Source: Paracoccaceae bacterium (GTDB taxonomy: Bacteria > Pseudomonadota > Alphaproteobacteria > Rhodobacterales > Rhodobacteraceae). Taken from it: a stretch of 44,374 bases of DNA. Below are positions 34,191 through 41,773 of the stretch, in pieces (the first letter of the stretch is position 1; the number at the start of each line of letters is the position of its first letter). The notes beneath the pieces are model-generated. The model had not been told where the DNA came from. It did no database searches and saw nothing but the letters and a program-made list of their open reading frames with translations. The stretch is taken from assembly GCA_947504705.1 (NCBI GenBank), contig CANNIA010000029.1:1-44374 (forward strand), read 5' to 3'. Both the position numbers and the translations under genes were made by a program.

Positions 34191-34259
34191 TCCTGAAGCA
34201 GGAAGATTAACTGGATTGTGCCGGTCGGCGCCGATAGGTCAAGGAAAATGGAGGGTGCC

Positions 34260-34643
34260 ATGGCAGAGAGCGATCTGACAGCTTTGTTGCGGACGATGGA
34301 GCCGATGCTGCATCCCGACCCCTATGGCTTTGCGGTCTGGCGGGAAGGGGTACTTTTGATCACCCCCTTCGCGACTGTGGCCGAGGACGAGGGTCTTACA
34401 GTGGTCGCCCTGCTGGCAGAGGTCTGGGCCGCCGGCATGACCTCGGATCCTTGGGCGCGGATCAGTCTGACGGTCCACTCCGATCTGGCGGCGGTCGGGT
34501 TGACGGCGGCCTTTGCCGGGGCTTTGGGGCGGGTCGGGATCAGCTGCAACGTGATTGCGGGCTATCACCATGACCACCTGTTCGTGCAATGGGATCGGCG
34601 TGAGGAGGCCATGGTGGCGTTGAGGGAGCTTTCGAATGTTTGA
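34260..34643 (+). CDS. ACT-domain protein next to a lysine/arginine exporter
   Basis: A 127-residue cytosolic protein. It resembles the ACT_7/DUF2241 group: LRTMEPMLHPDPYGFAVWRE, ARISLTVHSDLAAVGLTAAF, ALGRVGISCNVIAGYHHDHL, FVQWDRREEAMVALREL. ACT domains often bind amino acids, so an amino-acid sensing role for the neighbouring exporter is reasonable inference. ATG 34260 follows GGAGGG at good spacing; the frame upstream has no ribosome site. It overlaps lysE by eight bases (ATGTTTGA), so they are translated together. Confidence 0.82.
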   Translation: MAESDLTALLRTMEPMLHPDPYGFAVWREGVLLITPFATVAEDEGLTVVALLAEVWAAGMTSDPWARISLTVHSDLAAVGLTAAFAGALGRVGISCNVIAGYHHDHLFVQWDRREEAMVALRELSNV

Positions 34644-35238
34644 AGCGGCAGTGAGCGGCTATGTCGTGGCCGTCAGTCTGATCATGGCCATCGGGGCGCA
34701 GAATGCTTTCGTGTTGCGGCAGGGGTTGCGGCGGGAGCATGTGCTGGCGGTGGTCGCGGTCTGTGCGCTGTCGGATGCTGCGCTGATCGCGGCGGGGGTG
34801 GCGGGGTTCGGGGCAGCGAGCAAGATCGCGCCCTGGCTGGGCGAGGCGATGCGCTGGGCGGGGGTGGTGTTTCTAGTGATCTACGGCGCGCTGCGGTTCC
34901 GGGCGGCGTTGCGGGGTGGGGAGGCTTTGCGGCCATCGGAGGCGGGGTCTGCCCCGTTGGGGAAGGTGCTGGCGACGTGTCTGCTGCTGACCTGGGCCAA
35001 CCCGCATGTCTATCTGGATACGGTGGTGCTGTTGGGGTCGATCTCGGCCCAGTATGCGCCCTATCAGCTGGTCTTCGGGGTGGCGGCGGCTTGTGGGTCG
35101 TTGAGCTTTTTCTCGGCCCTGGGGTTCGGGGCGCGGCTTTTGGCGCCGGTTTTTGCGAGGGCCTCGGCCTGGGTGTGGCTGGAAGTGGTGGTGGGGGCCA
35201 CGATGTGGGCCATCGCGGCGGGGCTGGCTTTGGGGTGA
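34636..35238 (+). CDS. LysE/ArgO-family amino-acid exporter
   Basis: A 200-residue inner-membrane exporter with five to six spans. The signature MAIGAQNAFVLRQGLRREHV (about 17-36) and TWANPHVYLDTVVLLG (about 118-133) are diagnostic for LysE/ArgO, which export L-lysine and/or L-arginine. The last span is at about 180-198. It overlaps the ACT gene. With the divergent LysR gene it forms a conserved-type regulator-exporter unit. The exact substrate cannot be read from sequence. Confidence 0.92.
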   Translation: MFEAAVSGYVVAVSLIMAIGAQNAFVLRQGLRREHVLAVVAVCALSDAALIAAGVAGFGAASKIAPWLGEAMRWAGVVFLVIYGALRFRAALRGGEALRPSEAGSAPLGKVLATCLLLTWANPHVYLDTVVLLGSISAQYAPYQLVFGVAAACGSLSFFSALGFGARLLAPVFARASAWVWLEVVVGATMWAIAAGLALG

Positions 35239-35380
35239 GGGGGCCGCAGGGGATTCCGCCTGTCCACGCAGGATGGGGAGAGGGGATGCAGAGATTTCAA
35301 GGGGTTGGGTGTGGTCGTTAGGGTCGGGTTAGGGATGTTTGGGCGGCGGCGCTGACGGCTGGTTGGTGGGGTTATCAACC
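35239..35380. other. Intergenic region after lysE
   Basis: About 140 bp of G/T-rich sequence with no ORF or clear signal. It leads into the terminator and element at 35384-35520, which fill the rest of the 363-bp space before the Imm11-like gene. Confidence 0.5.
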
Positions 35381-35383
35381 GGA

Positions 35384-35406
35384 GCGCCTTTCAGGCGCGT
35401 TCTTTT
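35384..35406 (+). terminator. Intrinsic terminator, GCGCCT/AGGCGC
   Basis: GCGCCT (35384-35389), loop TTC, AGGCGC (35393-35398), then GTTCTTTTTG. Same arrangement as after ruvB (10079). It lies about 145 bp past the lysE stop, so it ends that transcript late. Confidence 0.75.
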
Positions 35407-35520
35407 TGTCTCGTCGTCGGGCTTCGCCTCCTCCTCGGGGATGGGGGCGCTTCGCCCGCCAAGCTTGCGGTTCCTTGAACCGCAAGCCCCCCCCCCGAGG
35501 ATTTTTGGAGAAGAGAAAGC
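35407..35520. repeat. Dispersed intergenic element A, long copy 2 (three-way fold)
   Basis: Outer stem CCTCGGGG (35433-35440) with CCCCGAGG (35492-35499). Inside are GGGCG/CGCCC (35445-35449, 35453-35457) and an 11-bp perfect stem GCTTGCGGTTC/GAACCGCAAGC (35463-35473, 35477-35487). Then ATTTTTGGAGAAGAGAAAG. The second inner stem has a different sequence from the ruvB copy but is again paired. Confidence 0.78.
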
Positions 35521-35601
35521 CGGTTCGGGGGGGATCAGGGGCAGTGCTCAGGACGGGCGGGGCACGACGCGGGACGTCATGCGGGTCCGGGCCTTGGTCC
35601 T

Positions 35602-36003
35602 TCAGATGACGCGGCATTTCTTGGGTTTGAACTGGCGCGTCCAGCCGCCCTCACGCAGCGCCGCAACCACCTTGCCTTTCATGAACAGCGCATCGCTCAG
35701 CATTTTGTCCTGCCACAGATCCGGGCCTTCCAACGCCGATGCATTGACGGCAATGTCACCGTCCTTCATATACCATGGCATATCCCAATAGTCAGTCGTC
35801 TCTGGTTTACGGCCAGTTGGAAGTAGAATGTCGCGACTTTCAGCAGGCACAAAGGATGTCTTGTAGTGGTGTCGGTTGATCATGAAATAGGGATGACCAA
35901 TCTTGGCTTTGCGGTCGTATTGATATACCTGAAGCGGTATCAGCAAATTTTGTCCGAGGTCGAATTTTCGGAAAATGTCTGCTACCTCCTGGCAAAACAT
36001 CAC
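35602..36003 (-). CDS. Imm11/DUF1629-like protein, C-terminal part (frameshifted)
   Basis: 133 codons from GTG 36003, beginning MMFCQEVADIFRKFDLGQNL. This is probably not an independent gene. The segment IAVNASALEGPDLWQDKMLS, then DALFMKGKVVAAL, matches the end of the Imm11 (DUF1629) family, where ALEGPDLW is common. The first residues continue the N-terminal fragment (36000-36230) if one more G were present in the G9 run at 36009-36017. Base use is lower in GC than the neighbours, suggesting transfer. Imm11 proteins are predicted immunity factors for polymorphic toxins; no toxin gene is adjacent. Confidence 0.65.
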   Translation of the reverse strand: MMFCQEVADIFRKFDLGQNLLIPLQVYQYDRKAKIGHPYFMINRHHYKTSFVPAESRDILLPTGRKPETTDYWDMPWYMKDGDIAVNASALEGPDLWQDKMLSDALFMKGKVVAALREGGWTRQFKPKKCRVI

Positions 36004-36230
36004 GCCAACCCCCCCCCGTAGATGATCGGCCGAAGCTTCCGCATATCCTGGTTTGGTGTCTCTACATAGACCCGAAGTGGCAGGTCTTCCGGGGCAATCG
36101 GCTCACTTTTCCTCCACGCTGCCCAACCAGGCTCGCTTCGTTCCTCCGCCAAGCGAAACAGGCGAGTGGTATCCCGAAGTATCTTGCTGACCCAGATTTC
36201 GTCATCAGCGATCGGTTTTCTGCTAGTCAT
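36000..36230 (-). CDS. Imm11/DUF1629-like protein, N-terminal part (frameshifted)
   Basis: 76 codons from ATG 36230 (a longer frame reaches 36260). It opens MTSRKPIADDEIWVSKILRD and contains LPLRVYVETPNQDMRKLRPI before ending GGGLA at TGA 36000-36002. The end is just past the G9 run. Read with a ten-G or seven-G run, it would join the downstream frame as ...IIYGGGVGVMFCQEVADIFR, which fits the family. So this looks like one broken gene, a slippage-prone gene, or a homopolymer sequencing error. It is 289 bp from the divergent transporter gene. Confidence 0.6.
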   Translation of the reverse strand: MTSRKPIADDEIWVSKILRDTTRLFRLAEERSEPGWAAWRKSEPIAPEDLPLRVYVETPNQDMRKLRPIIYGGGLA

Positions 36231-36519
36231 TGTGTCCTCGATTTTTCGGGGGCAGGTCAAAGGTGAATGGTTCGGCCGATGGCTCGCGCTATGAGCGGTT
36301 GGTCAAGCCCGTTGGCATCTTGCCCCCTTGTCATCGGCGTGGCGCAGATCGCTAGCGCGGGGCGCGCGAAATTCAGAAAAATCAGGTCGTCGGGCAATTC
36401 ATCCATTCCTGAAACCGGTTAAAAAAGCGCAGTCCAACGTTCAGCTTAGCTGCCTTTGCGCGGAAGAAAAGGCCCTGTGGTGGCTTGCCTTTCGCCTTGG
36501 CCTGAGGTCAGGTCGCGGG
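36231..36519. other. Intergenic region upstream of the EamA gene
   Basis: About 290 bp with no confident gene. A minus-strand frame of 49 codons (36257-36406) is open but unproven. The plus-strand frame that precedes the transporter from 36328 is regarded as leader. No promoter pair was convincing. Confidence 0.4.
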
Positions 36520-37422
36520 ATGCAGCAAGCGCATGATCTTGGCCGCCCGCTTGACGGGGTCTTGTGGATGGTGGCGGCGGGGCTTTGTTTTGTGGGGGTG
36601 AACGGGATCGTTCGCTACTTGGGGACCGAGCTTCCGGCGGCGCAGTCGGCGTTTATCCGGTTCGGGTTTGGGCTTTTGTTCCTGATGCCGGCGCTTTGGG
36701 CGATGCGGGGGCGGCGGTTCTCTGTCGGGGTGGGGCGGTTGTTCCTGTATCGCGGGGGGCTGCATGTCATTGCGGTGATCTTCTGGTTCTATGCCATGGC
36801 GCGGGTGCCGGTGGCGGAGATGTCGGCGATTGGCTTTCTGGGGCCGGTGACGGTGCTGGTGATCGGCGGGCTGATGCTGGGCGAGGGGTTTAGCGGGCGG
36901 CGGATGCTGGCGGTGCTGGTGGCGGTGCTGGGCGGGCTGGTGGTCTTGCGACCGGGCCTGCGGGAGCTGACGCCGGGGCATCTGTCGCAGCTTTGCGCCA
37001 CGGTGTTCTTTTCGATGAGCTATATCATTGCCAAGCGGTTGAGCCGGGAGGCCCCGGCTTCGGCCATCGTGGCCATGCTGTCGGTCACGGTGACGCTGGG
37101 GCTGTTGCCGGTGGCGTTGTGGCAATGGCAGCCGGTACGGGGGGATCAGCTGGCTTGGTTGGCCGGGGTCGCGGGGTTTGCGACGGCGGGGCATTATGCG
37201 ATGGCGCGGGCCTTTGCGGCGGCCCCCTTGGGGGTTACGCAGCCGGTGACGTTCTTGCAGCTTTTGTGGGCGTCGATCCTGGGGGCGGTGGTGTTTGGCG
37301 AGCCGGTGGATGGCTGGGTGATTGGCGGCGGGGCGCTGATTATCCTTGCGATCAGTGCCAACACCTGGGTCGAGGCGCGGCGGGATCGGGCTGGGGCGCT
37401 GGTGATCGAGTTGCAGGATTGA
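36520..37422 (+). CDS. DMT-superfamily (EamA) transporter 2
   Basis: A 300-residue inner-membrane protein with two EamA repeats and about ten spans. It opens LDGVLWMVAAGLCFVGVNGI, then LYRGGLHVIAVIFWFYAMAR and VAEMSAIGFLGPVTVLVIGG. The second half has QLCATVFFSMSYIIAKRLSR, LGVTQPVTFLQLLWASILGA and VVFGEPVDGWVIGGGALIIL, typical of RarD/RhaT-like DMT carriers. ATG 36520 fits; the frame upstream to 36328 has no homologous look. The substrate is unknown. It is one of two DMT carriers in the window and not close in sequence to the other. Confidence 0.88.
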   Translation: MQQAHDLGRPLDGVLWMVAAGLCFVGVNGIVRYLGTELPAAQSAFIRFGFGLLFLMPALWAMRGRRFSVGVGRLFLYRGGLHVIAVIFWFYAMARVPVAEMSAIGFLGPVTVLVIGGLMLGEGFSGRRMLAVLVAVLGGLVVLRPGLRELTPGHLSQLCATVFFSMSYIIAKRLSREAPASAIVAMLSVTVTLGLLPVALWQWQPVRGDQLAWLAGVAGFATAGHYAMARAFAAAPLGVTQPVTFLQLLWASILGAVVFGEPVDGWVIGGGALIILAISANTWVEARRDRAGALVIELQD

Positions 37423-37533
37423 TCCCGGGGCGGGCGTGTTGCGCGGCGGGCCTTTGTGCCGCGCGCCGGGCTTAGCTGCTGTTGAGGAAGTTTCCCTAGG
37501 GTCCCCCTTCACGGCGATCCTGCGGAGGTTTTC

Positions 37534-40227
37534 ATGCCCGACGATACGACGATCCTGTCGCTGCCCCTGATCCTTCCGGCGCAGGCGCAGAAACATGTCA
37601 CCCATAACGAGGCTTTGGTCCAGCTGGACCTGATCGTGCAGCTGGCGGTGATCAACCGGGTGCTGACGGTGGCTCCGTCGGTGCCGGTGATTGGCGACCG
37701 GTATATCGTGGCGGCGGCGGCGACGGGGGCTTGGGCGGGGCAGGCGGGCAAGATTGCGCTGTTTGCCGAGACGGGATGGCAGTTTACGGCGGCTTTGCCG
37801 GGCTGGCAGGCGCATGTGCTGGCCGAGGGGCAGACGGCGGTGTTTGACGGGCTCGTGTGGGAGACTGTGTCGGATGGGCCCCTGACCGTGGCTCAGTTGG
37901 GGGTTTCGGCAACGCCTGACGGGACGAACCGGCTGTCGGTGTCTTCGCCTGCGACGTTGCTGAACCATTCGGGGGCGGGGCATCAGCTGAAGCTGAACAA
38001 GGCGGCTGCCGGGGATACGGCGAGTTTGCTGTTCCAGACCGGGTTTTCCGGGCGGGCCGAGATGGGGGTGGCGGGGTCGGATGATTTCTCGGTCAAGGTG
38101 AGCGCGGATGGGTCGGCCTGGGCCACGGCGCTGACCTCGGCGGCGGCGACGGGCGAGGTGACCTTGCCGAAGCCTGTGCACTTGGGCGGGCAGGCGAGTG
38201 ATCCGGCGAGCCCGGCGGATGGGACGCTGTGGCTGAACACGACGACGGGTGAGGTCAGGGTTCGGACTGCCGGGGCGACGGCGGCTTTGGGCGGCGGGGT
38301 CTCGGATGGGGACAAGGGGGATGTCACCGTCTCGGGTGGGGTCTGGACGATTGATGCGGGTGCGGTGACGCTGCCCAAGCTGGCCGATGTGGCGACGGAC
38401 AGTTTTCTGGGCCGGGATGCGGCGGGGACGGGGACGCCGGAAGTGCTGACCCCAGCGCAGGCGCGGGGCATTCTGAACGTGGCGGATGGGGCGAATGCCT
38501 ATGTGCATCCGAACCATACGGGGGATGTCAGCTCGACCGGCGATGGGGCGACGGTGATTGCGGCGGGTGCAGTCAGTTTTGCCAAGATGCAGAACATCGC
38601 GACCGACAGTCTGATCGGGCGCGATACGGGTGGGACGGGTGATCCGGAGGCGATTTCGGTCACCGGGGGGATCGAGTTCAGCGGCACGGGAGCGATCCGC
38701 ACCTCGGCCTTTACCGGGGATGTAAGCAAGACTGCGGGCGGGACGGCGCTGACGATTGCGGCCAATGCGGTGGACAACAGCAAGGCTGCCGATATGGCGA
38801 CAGCGCGGATCAAGGGGCGTAGCACTGCCGGGACGGGGGATCCGGAGGATCTGACGGGAACGCAGGTGACGGCGATGCTGGATGGGTTCACGACCTCGCT
38901 GAAGGGGCTGGCGCCTGCATCGGGTGGGGGCACGACGAATTTCCTGCGGGCGGATGGCAGTTGGGCTGCGCCGAGCGGGGGCGGCGGGGTCTCGGATGGG
39001 GACAAGGGCGATATCACGGTCAGCGCCAGCGGGCTGACCTGGACGGTTGATCCGGGCGTGGTGACGCTGGCCAAGATGGCCGATATTTCGACGGCGCGGT
39101 TCATCGGTCGGACCACGGCGGGCGCGGGCGTTCCTGAGGCGTTGACCGGCACGCAGGCCACGGCGCTTTTGGATGGGTTCACCAGCGGGGCGAAGGGGCT
39201 TGTGCCAGCCTCGGGCGGGGGGACGAGCAATTTCCTGCGTGCGGATGGGACCTTTGCGGTACCGGCTGCCGGGGCTGCGGGGGCAACGTCGCAGCTGCAA
39301 TACAACAATGCCGGTGCGCTGGCCGGTGCGTCGAACGCGGTGATTGAGGGCAATGAACTGCGTTTGCCATTCATTGCGACCCCGACGGCCCCGGCTGCGG
39401 GCGGCGTCAAGCTTTACGGGATGAACTTCGGCCCCGGGGCCCCAGCGTTTATGTTGCCAAATGGCAAGGTGCAGTGGGTACAGTCCGATCTGGGCGATTT
39501 CAGCGTGCAGCGGTTTACGCCGACGCCAAATTCGACCTCGCTGGTGCTGGAGACCAGCATCGCGCTTTCGGGCGTCGGCACTCTGACCAGCGTTGCACCG
39601 ACGGTCACCAGCCTGTTCACTCTGATACCGAAGGTGGAGTTTCTGGTCACCACGGCGGCAGCTGCGGCCATTGCCGGCTGGCGGGTCACGGCGGGGGGTG
39701 GGCGATATCTGCGGGTCGGCAAGGATGCAAACGCGCCGGGCGGCTTTCTGGTGCGGACCCTTTGGGGGCCGTCAACCGGGGTCGCGACCGCGACCAACCG
39801 CTGCTTTGTCGGGCTGTCAGATGCGAATGCGGCCCCGACGGATGTGGAACCGTCCGTGCGCCTGAATATCGTCGGCATGGGTTGGGATGCGGCCGATGCC
39901 AATATTCAGATCATGAGCAATGACGGCACAGGGGCGGCCACCAAGATCGACCTTGGGGCAAGTTTCCCGGTGCCGACCACAGACCGGACTTCGGTTTACG
40001 AAGTGCAACTTTACAGCCCGAATAGCCTGACGCAATCGGTCAGCTACAGGGTCCTTCGCTACAATACGACCGACAAGACCATCGCGGCCGAAGCCTCGGG
40101 CACGGTCACGACCGACCTGCCGGGGGTGACGGCACTGCTTGCCCCGTTCGGAGCCTATAGCGCGGGCGGCACCTCGTCGGTGATCGGGCTCGGTCTGATG
40201 GGCATCCTGACTGCGCGGGAGTATTGA
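37534..40227 (+). CDS. DUF2793 tail-fibre-like protein
   Basis: An 897-residue protein. The N-terminal part (about 1-120: ILSLPLILPAQAQKHVTHNE, LDLIVQLAVINR, GDRYIVAAAATGAWAGQAGK, WETVSDG) is the DUF2793 domain known from phage-like and gene-transfer-agent-associated proteins. Residues about 230-600 carry collagen-like or fibre repeats, including DGDKGDVTVSGGVWTIDAG, LPKLADVATDSFLGRDAAGT, and two copies of the ASGGGTTNFLRADGSW segment 97 residues apart. Such NFLRADG repeats are common in tail fibres. The C-terminus (about 700-897) is a beta-rich domain, possibly glycan-binding. No signal peptide is seen. GGAGG precedes ATG 37534. The structural genes of a phage or GTA are not nearby. Confidence 0.8.
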   Translation: MPDDTTILSLPLILPAQAQKHVTHNEALVQLDLIVQLAVINRVLTVAPSVPVIGDRYIVAAAATGAWAGQAGKIALFAETGWQFTAALPGWQAHVLAEGQTAVFDGLVWETVSDGPLTVAQLGVSATPDGTNRLSVSSPATLLNHSGAGHQLKLNKAAAGDTASLLFQTGFSGRAEMGVAGSDDFSVKVSADGSAWATALTSAAATGEVTLPKPVHLGGQASDPASPADGTLWLNTTTGEVRVRTAGATAALGGGVSDGDKGDVTVSGGVWTIDAGAVTLPKLADVATDSFLGRDAAGTGTPEVLTPAQARGILNVADGANAYVHPNHTGDVSSTGDGATVIAAGAVSFAKMQNIATDSLIGRDTGGTGDPEAISVTGGIEFSGTGAIRTSAFTGDVSKTAGGTALTIAANAVDNSKAADMATARIKGRSTAGTGDPEDLTGTQVTAMLDGFTTSLKGLAPASGGGTTNFLRADGSWAAPSGGGGVSDGDKGDITVSASGLTWTVDPGVVTLAKMADISTARFIGRTTAGAGVPEALTGTQATALLDGFTSGAKGLVPASGGGTSNFLRADGTFAVPAAGAAGATSQLQYNNAGALAGASNAVIEGNELRLPFIATPTAPAAGGVKLYGMNFGPGAPAFMLPNGKVQWVQSDLGDFSVQRFTPTPNSTSLVLETSIALSGVGTLTSVAPTVTSLFTLIPKVEFLVTTAAAAAIAGWRVTAGGGRYLRVGKDANAPGGFLVRTLWGPSTGVATATNRCFVGLSDANAAPTDVEPSVRLNIVGMGWDAADANIQIMSNDGTGAATKIDLGASFPVPTTDRTSVYEVQLYSPNSLTQSVSYRVLRYNTTDKTIAAEASGTVTTDLPGVTALLAPFGAYSAGGTSSVIGLGLMGILTAREY
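38291..39240 (+). repeat. Internal repeats in the tail-fibre-like gene
   Basis: A 28-bp identical segment (GGTCTCGGATGGGGACAAGG within it) occurs at 38291-38318 and 38981-39008, 690 bp apart. A second repeat (NFLRADG region) recurs after 291 bp (38901 and 39192). Both keep the reading frame. Confidence 0.75.
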
Positions 40228-40372
40228 GGCAGGCAAGGTCGTCGGATGGTCAAAGCGGGGTGTCTGGGCGGGCGGGTTTTCCTTGCGTTGTTTGACAGGC
40301 CCGGCGACCTTGCCTAGAGAGGTTCTGGCCGAGCATGGTTTCCGGCAGGTTGAACGCAGGCGGAGGCGGCTG

Positions 40373-41677
40373 GTGCGGATTGCGATTGTTGGGACCGGGT
40401 ATGTCGGGCTGGTGTCGGGGGCCTGCCTTGCCGAACTTGGGCACAGTGTGACCTGCATCGACAAGGACCTGGCCAAGATTGCCGGGCTTTTGCAGGGGCG
40501 GTCGCCAATCTATGAGCCGGGACTAGAGCCGCTGATCGCGCGCAACATGGCCGAGGGGCGGCTGGCATTTACCACAGACATTGGCGCGGCAGTGGCCGGG
40601 GTGGATGCGATTTTCATCGCAGTGGGAACCCCGTCGCGGGCCGAGGACGGGCGCGCCGATCTGGGGTTTGTCATGGCAGCGGCGGCGGAAATCGGGCGAT
40701 CTTTGACCGGCTATGCGGTGGTGATCACCAAATCAACGGTCCCGGTCGGCGCTAACCGGCAGGTCGCCGAAGCGATCCGGGCCGCCAATCCGCAAGCGGG
40801 GTTTGACGTGGTCTCGAACCCGGAATTCCTGCGCGAGGGCGCGGCGATCGCCGATTTCATGCAGCCTGACCGGGTGGTTGTGGGCGTCGACAGCAAAGCG
40901 GCGGGCAAGGTGCTGGCCGAGATCTATGCGCCGCTGACCAAGGCGGGCGTTCCCATGATCGAGACCGGCATCGAAAGTGCCGAACTGATCAAATACGCGG
41001 CGAATGCGTTCCTTGCGACCAAGGTGACCTTCATCAACGAAATCGCCTCGCTTTGCGAAGCGGTTGGGGCGGATGTCACTGCGGTGGCGCGCGGGATCGG
41101 GCTTGATGCGCGGATCGGGCCAAGGTTCCTGCAACCGGGCCCGGGCTATGGCGGCAGCTGCTTTCCGAAGGACTCCAAGGCTTTGGCCCATATCGGCCGT
41201 GACAATGGCGTGCCGTTGCAGATTGTCGAGGCGGTGATCGGGGCCAATGATGGCGTCAAGCGCCGAATGATCGAGAAGCTTGAGGCGCTGTGTGATGACG
41301 ACATGCGCGGGCGGACGATTGCGGTCTTTGGCGTGACCTTCAAGGCCGATACCGACGACATGCGTGAAGCGCCGTCCTTGACCATCGTGCCAGCGCTGGT
41401 GGCTGCGGGGGCGAAGGTTCGGGTTACCGATCCGCAAGGCAGGCATGAGGGGGAGGCGCTGCTTGCCGGCGTTGAGTGGATCGAGGACCCCTATGCGGCG
41501 GCAACCGGGGCCGATCTGGTGGTGATCCTGACGGAATGGGCGCTGTTTCGCGAGCTTGACCTTGCACGGCTGGCGCGGGGAATGGCGCTGCGGCGGATTG
41601 CCGATCTGCGCAACATCCATGCCCCCGAAGCTTTGCGTGCCGCAGGGTTCGACAGGATCGCCGGCATCGGGCGGTAA
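40373..41677 (+). CDS. ugd: UDP-glucose 6-dehydrogenase
   Basis: A 434-residue NAD-dependent enzyme that oxidises UDP-glucose to UDP-glucuronate (or the GDP-mannose equivalent) for capsule or exopolysaccharide. NAD site VRIAIVGTGYVGLVSGACLA (GxGYVG at 7-12), EPGLEPLI, VVITKSTVPVGANRQ and SNPEFLREG precede the catalytic cysteine 263 in GPGYGGSCFPKD, then FGVTFKADTDDMREAPSL. GTG 40373, after GGAGGC, gives the usual start and length; the upstream frame has no family match. Motifs favour UDP-glucose over GDP-mannose. It lies between the fibre-like gene and the RTX gene, all in one direction. Confidence 0.92.
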   Translation: MRIAIVGTGYVGLVSGACLAELGHSVTCIDKDLAKIAGLLQGRSPIYEPGLEPLIARNMAEGRLAFTTDIGAAVAGVDAIFIAVGTPSRAEDGRADLGFVMAAAAEIGRSLTGYAVVITKSTVPVGANRQVAEAIRAANPQAGFDVVSNPEFLREGAAIADFMQPDRVVVGVDSKAAGKVLAEIYAPLTKAGVPMIETGIESAELIKYAANAFLATKVTFINEIASLCEAVGADVTAVARGIGLDARIGPRFLQPGPGYGGSCFPKDSKALAHIGRDNGVPLQIVEAVIGANDGVKRRMIEKLEALCDDDMRGRTIAVFGVTFKADTDDMREAPSLTIVPALVAAGAKVRVTDPQGRHEGEALLAGVEWIEDPYAAATGADLVVILTEWALFRELDLARLARGMALRRIADLRNIHAPEALRAAGFDRIAGIGR

Positions 41678-41724
41678 GGCGGTTTCGTCTAAAATCGCGG
41701 CCAACTGCCGCCGTTTCGCCGCAG

Positions 41725-41740
41725 ACCCCTCATGAGGGGT
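41725..41740. promoter_or_regulatory. 16-bp perfect palindrome before the RTX gene
   Basis: ACCCCTCATGAGGGGT, 33 bp before the ATG of the RTX gene. It could be an operator for a dimeric regulator or a hairpin. Perfect 16-bp palindromes are expected about once per 65 kb by chance, so its place in a 96-bp spacer makes it notable. Confidence 0.45.
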
Positions 41741-41773
41741 AAACCACGCTGTGCCATGTTCGCCCTTGGGTAA

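Noticed and set aside
36508-39300. Minus-strand frame of 930 codons over the EamA and fibre genes
   Set aside because: Composition (Arg/Pro/His) is that of an antisense frame; the plus-strand proteins carry known motifs and repeats.
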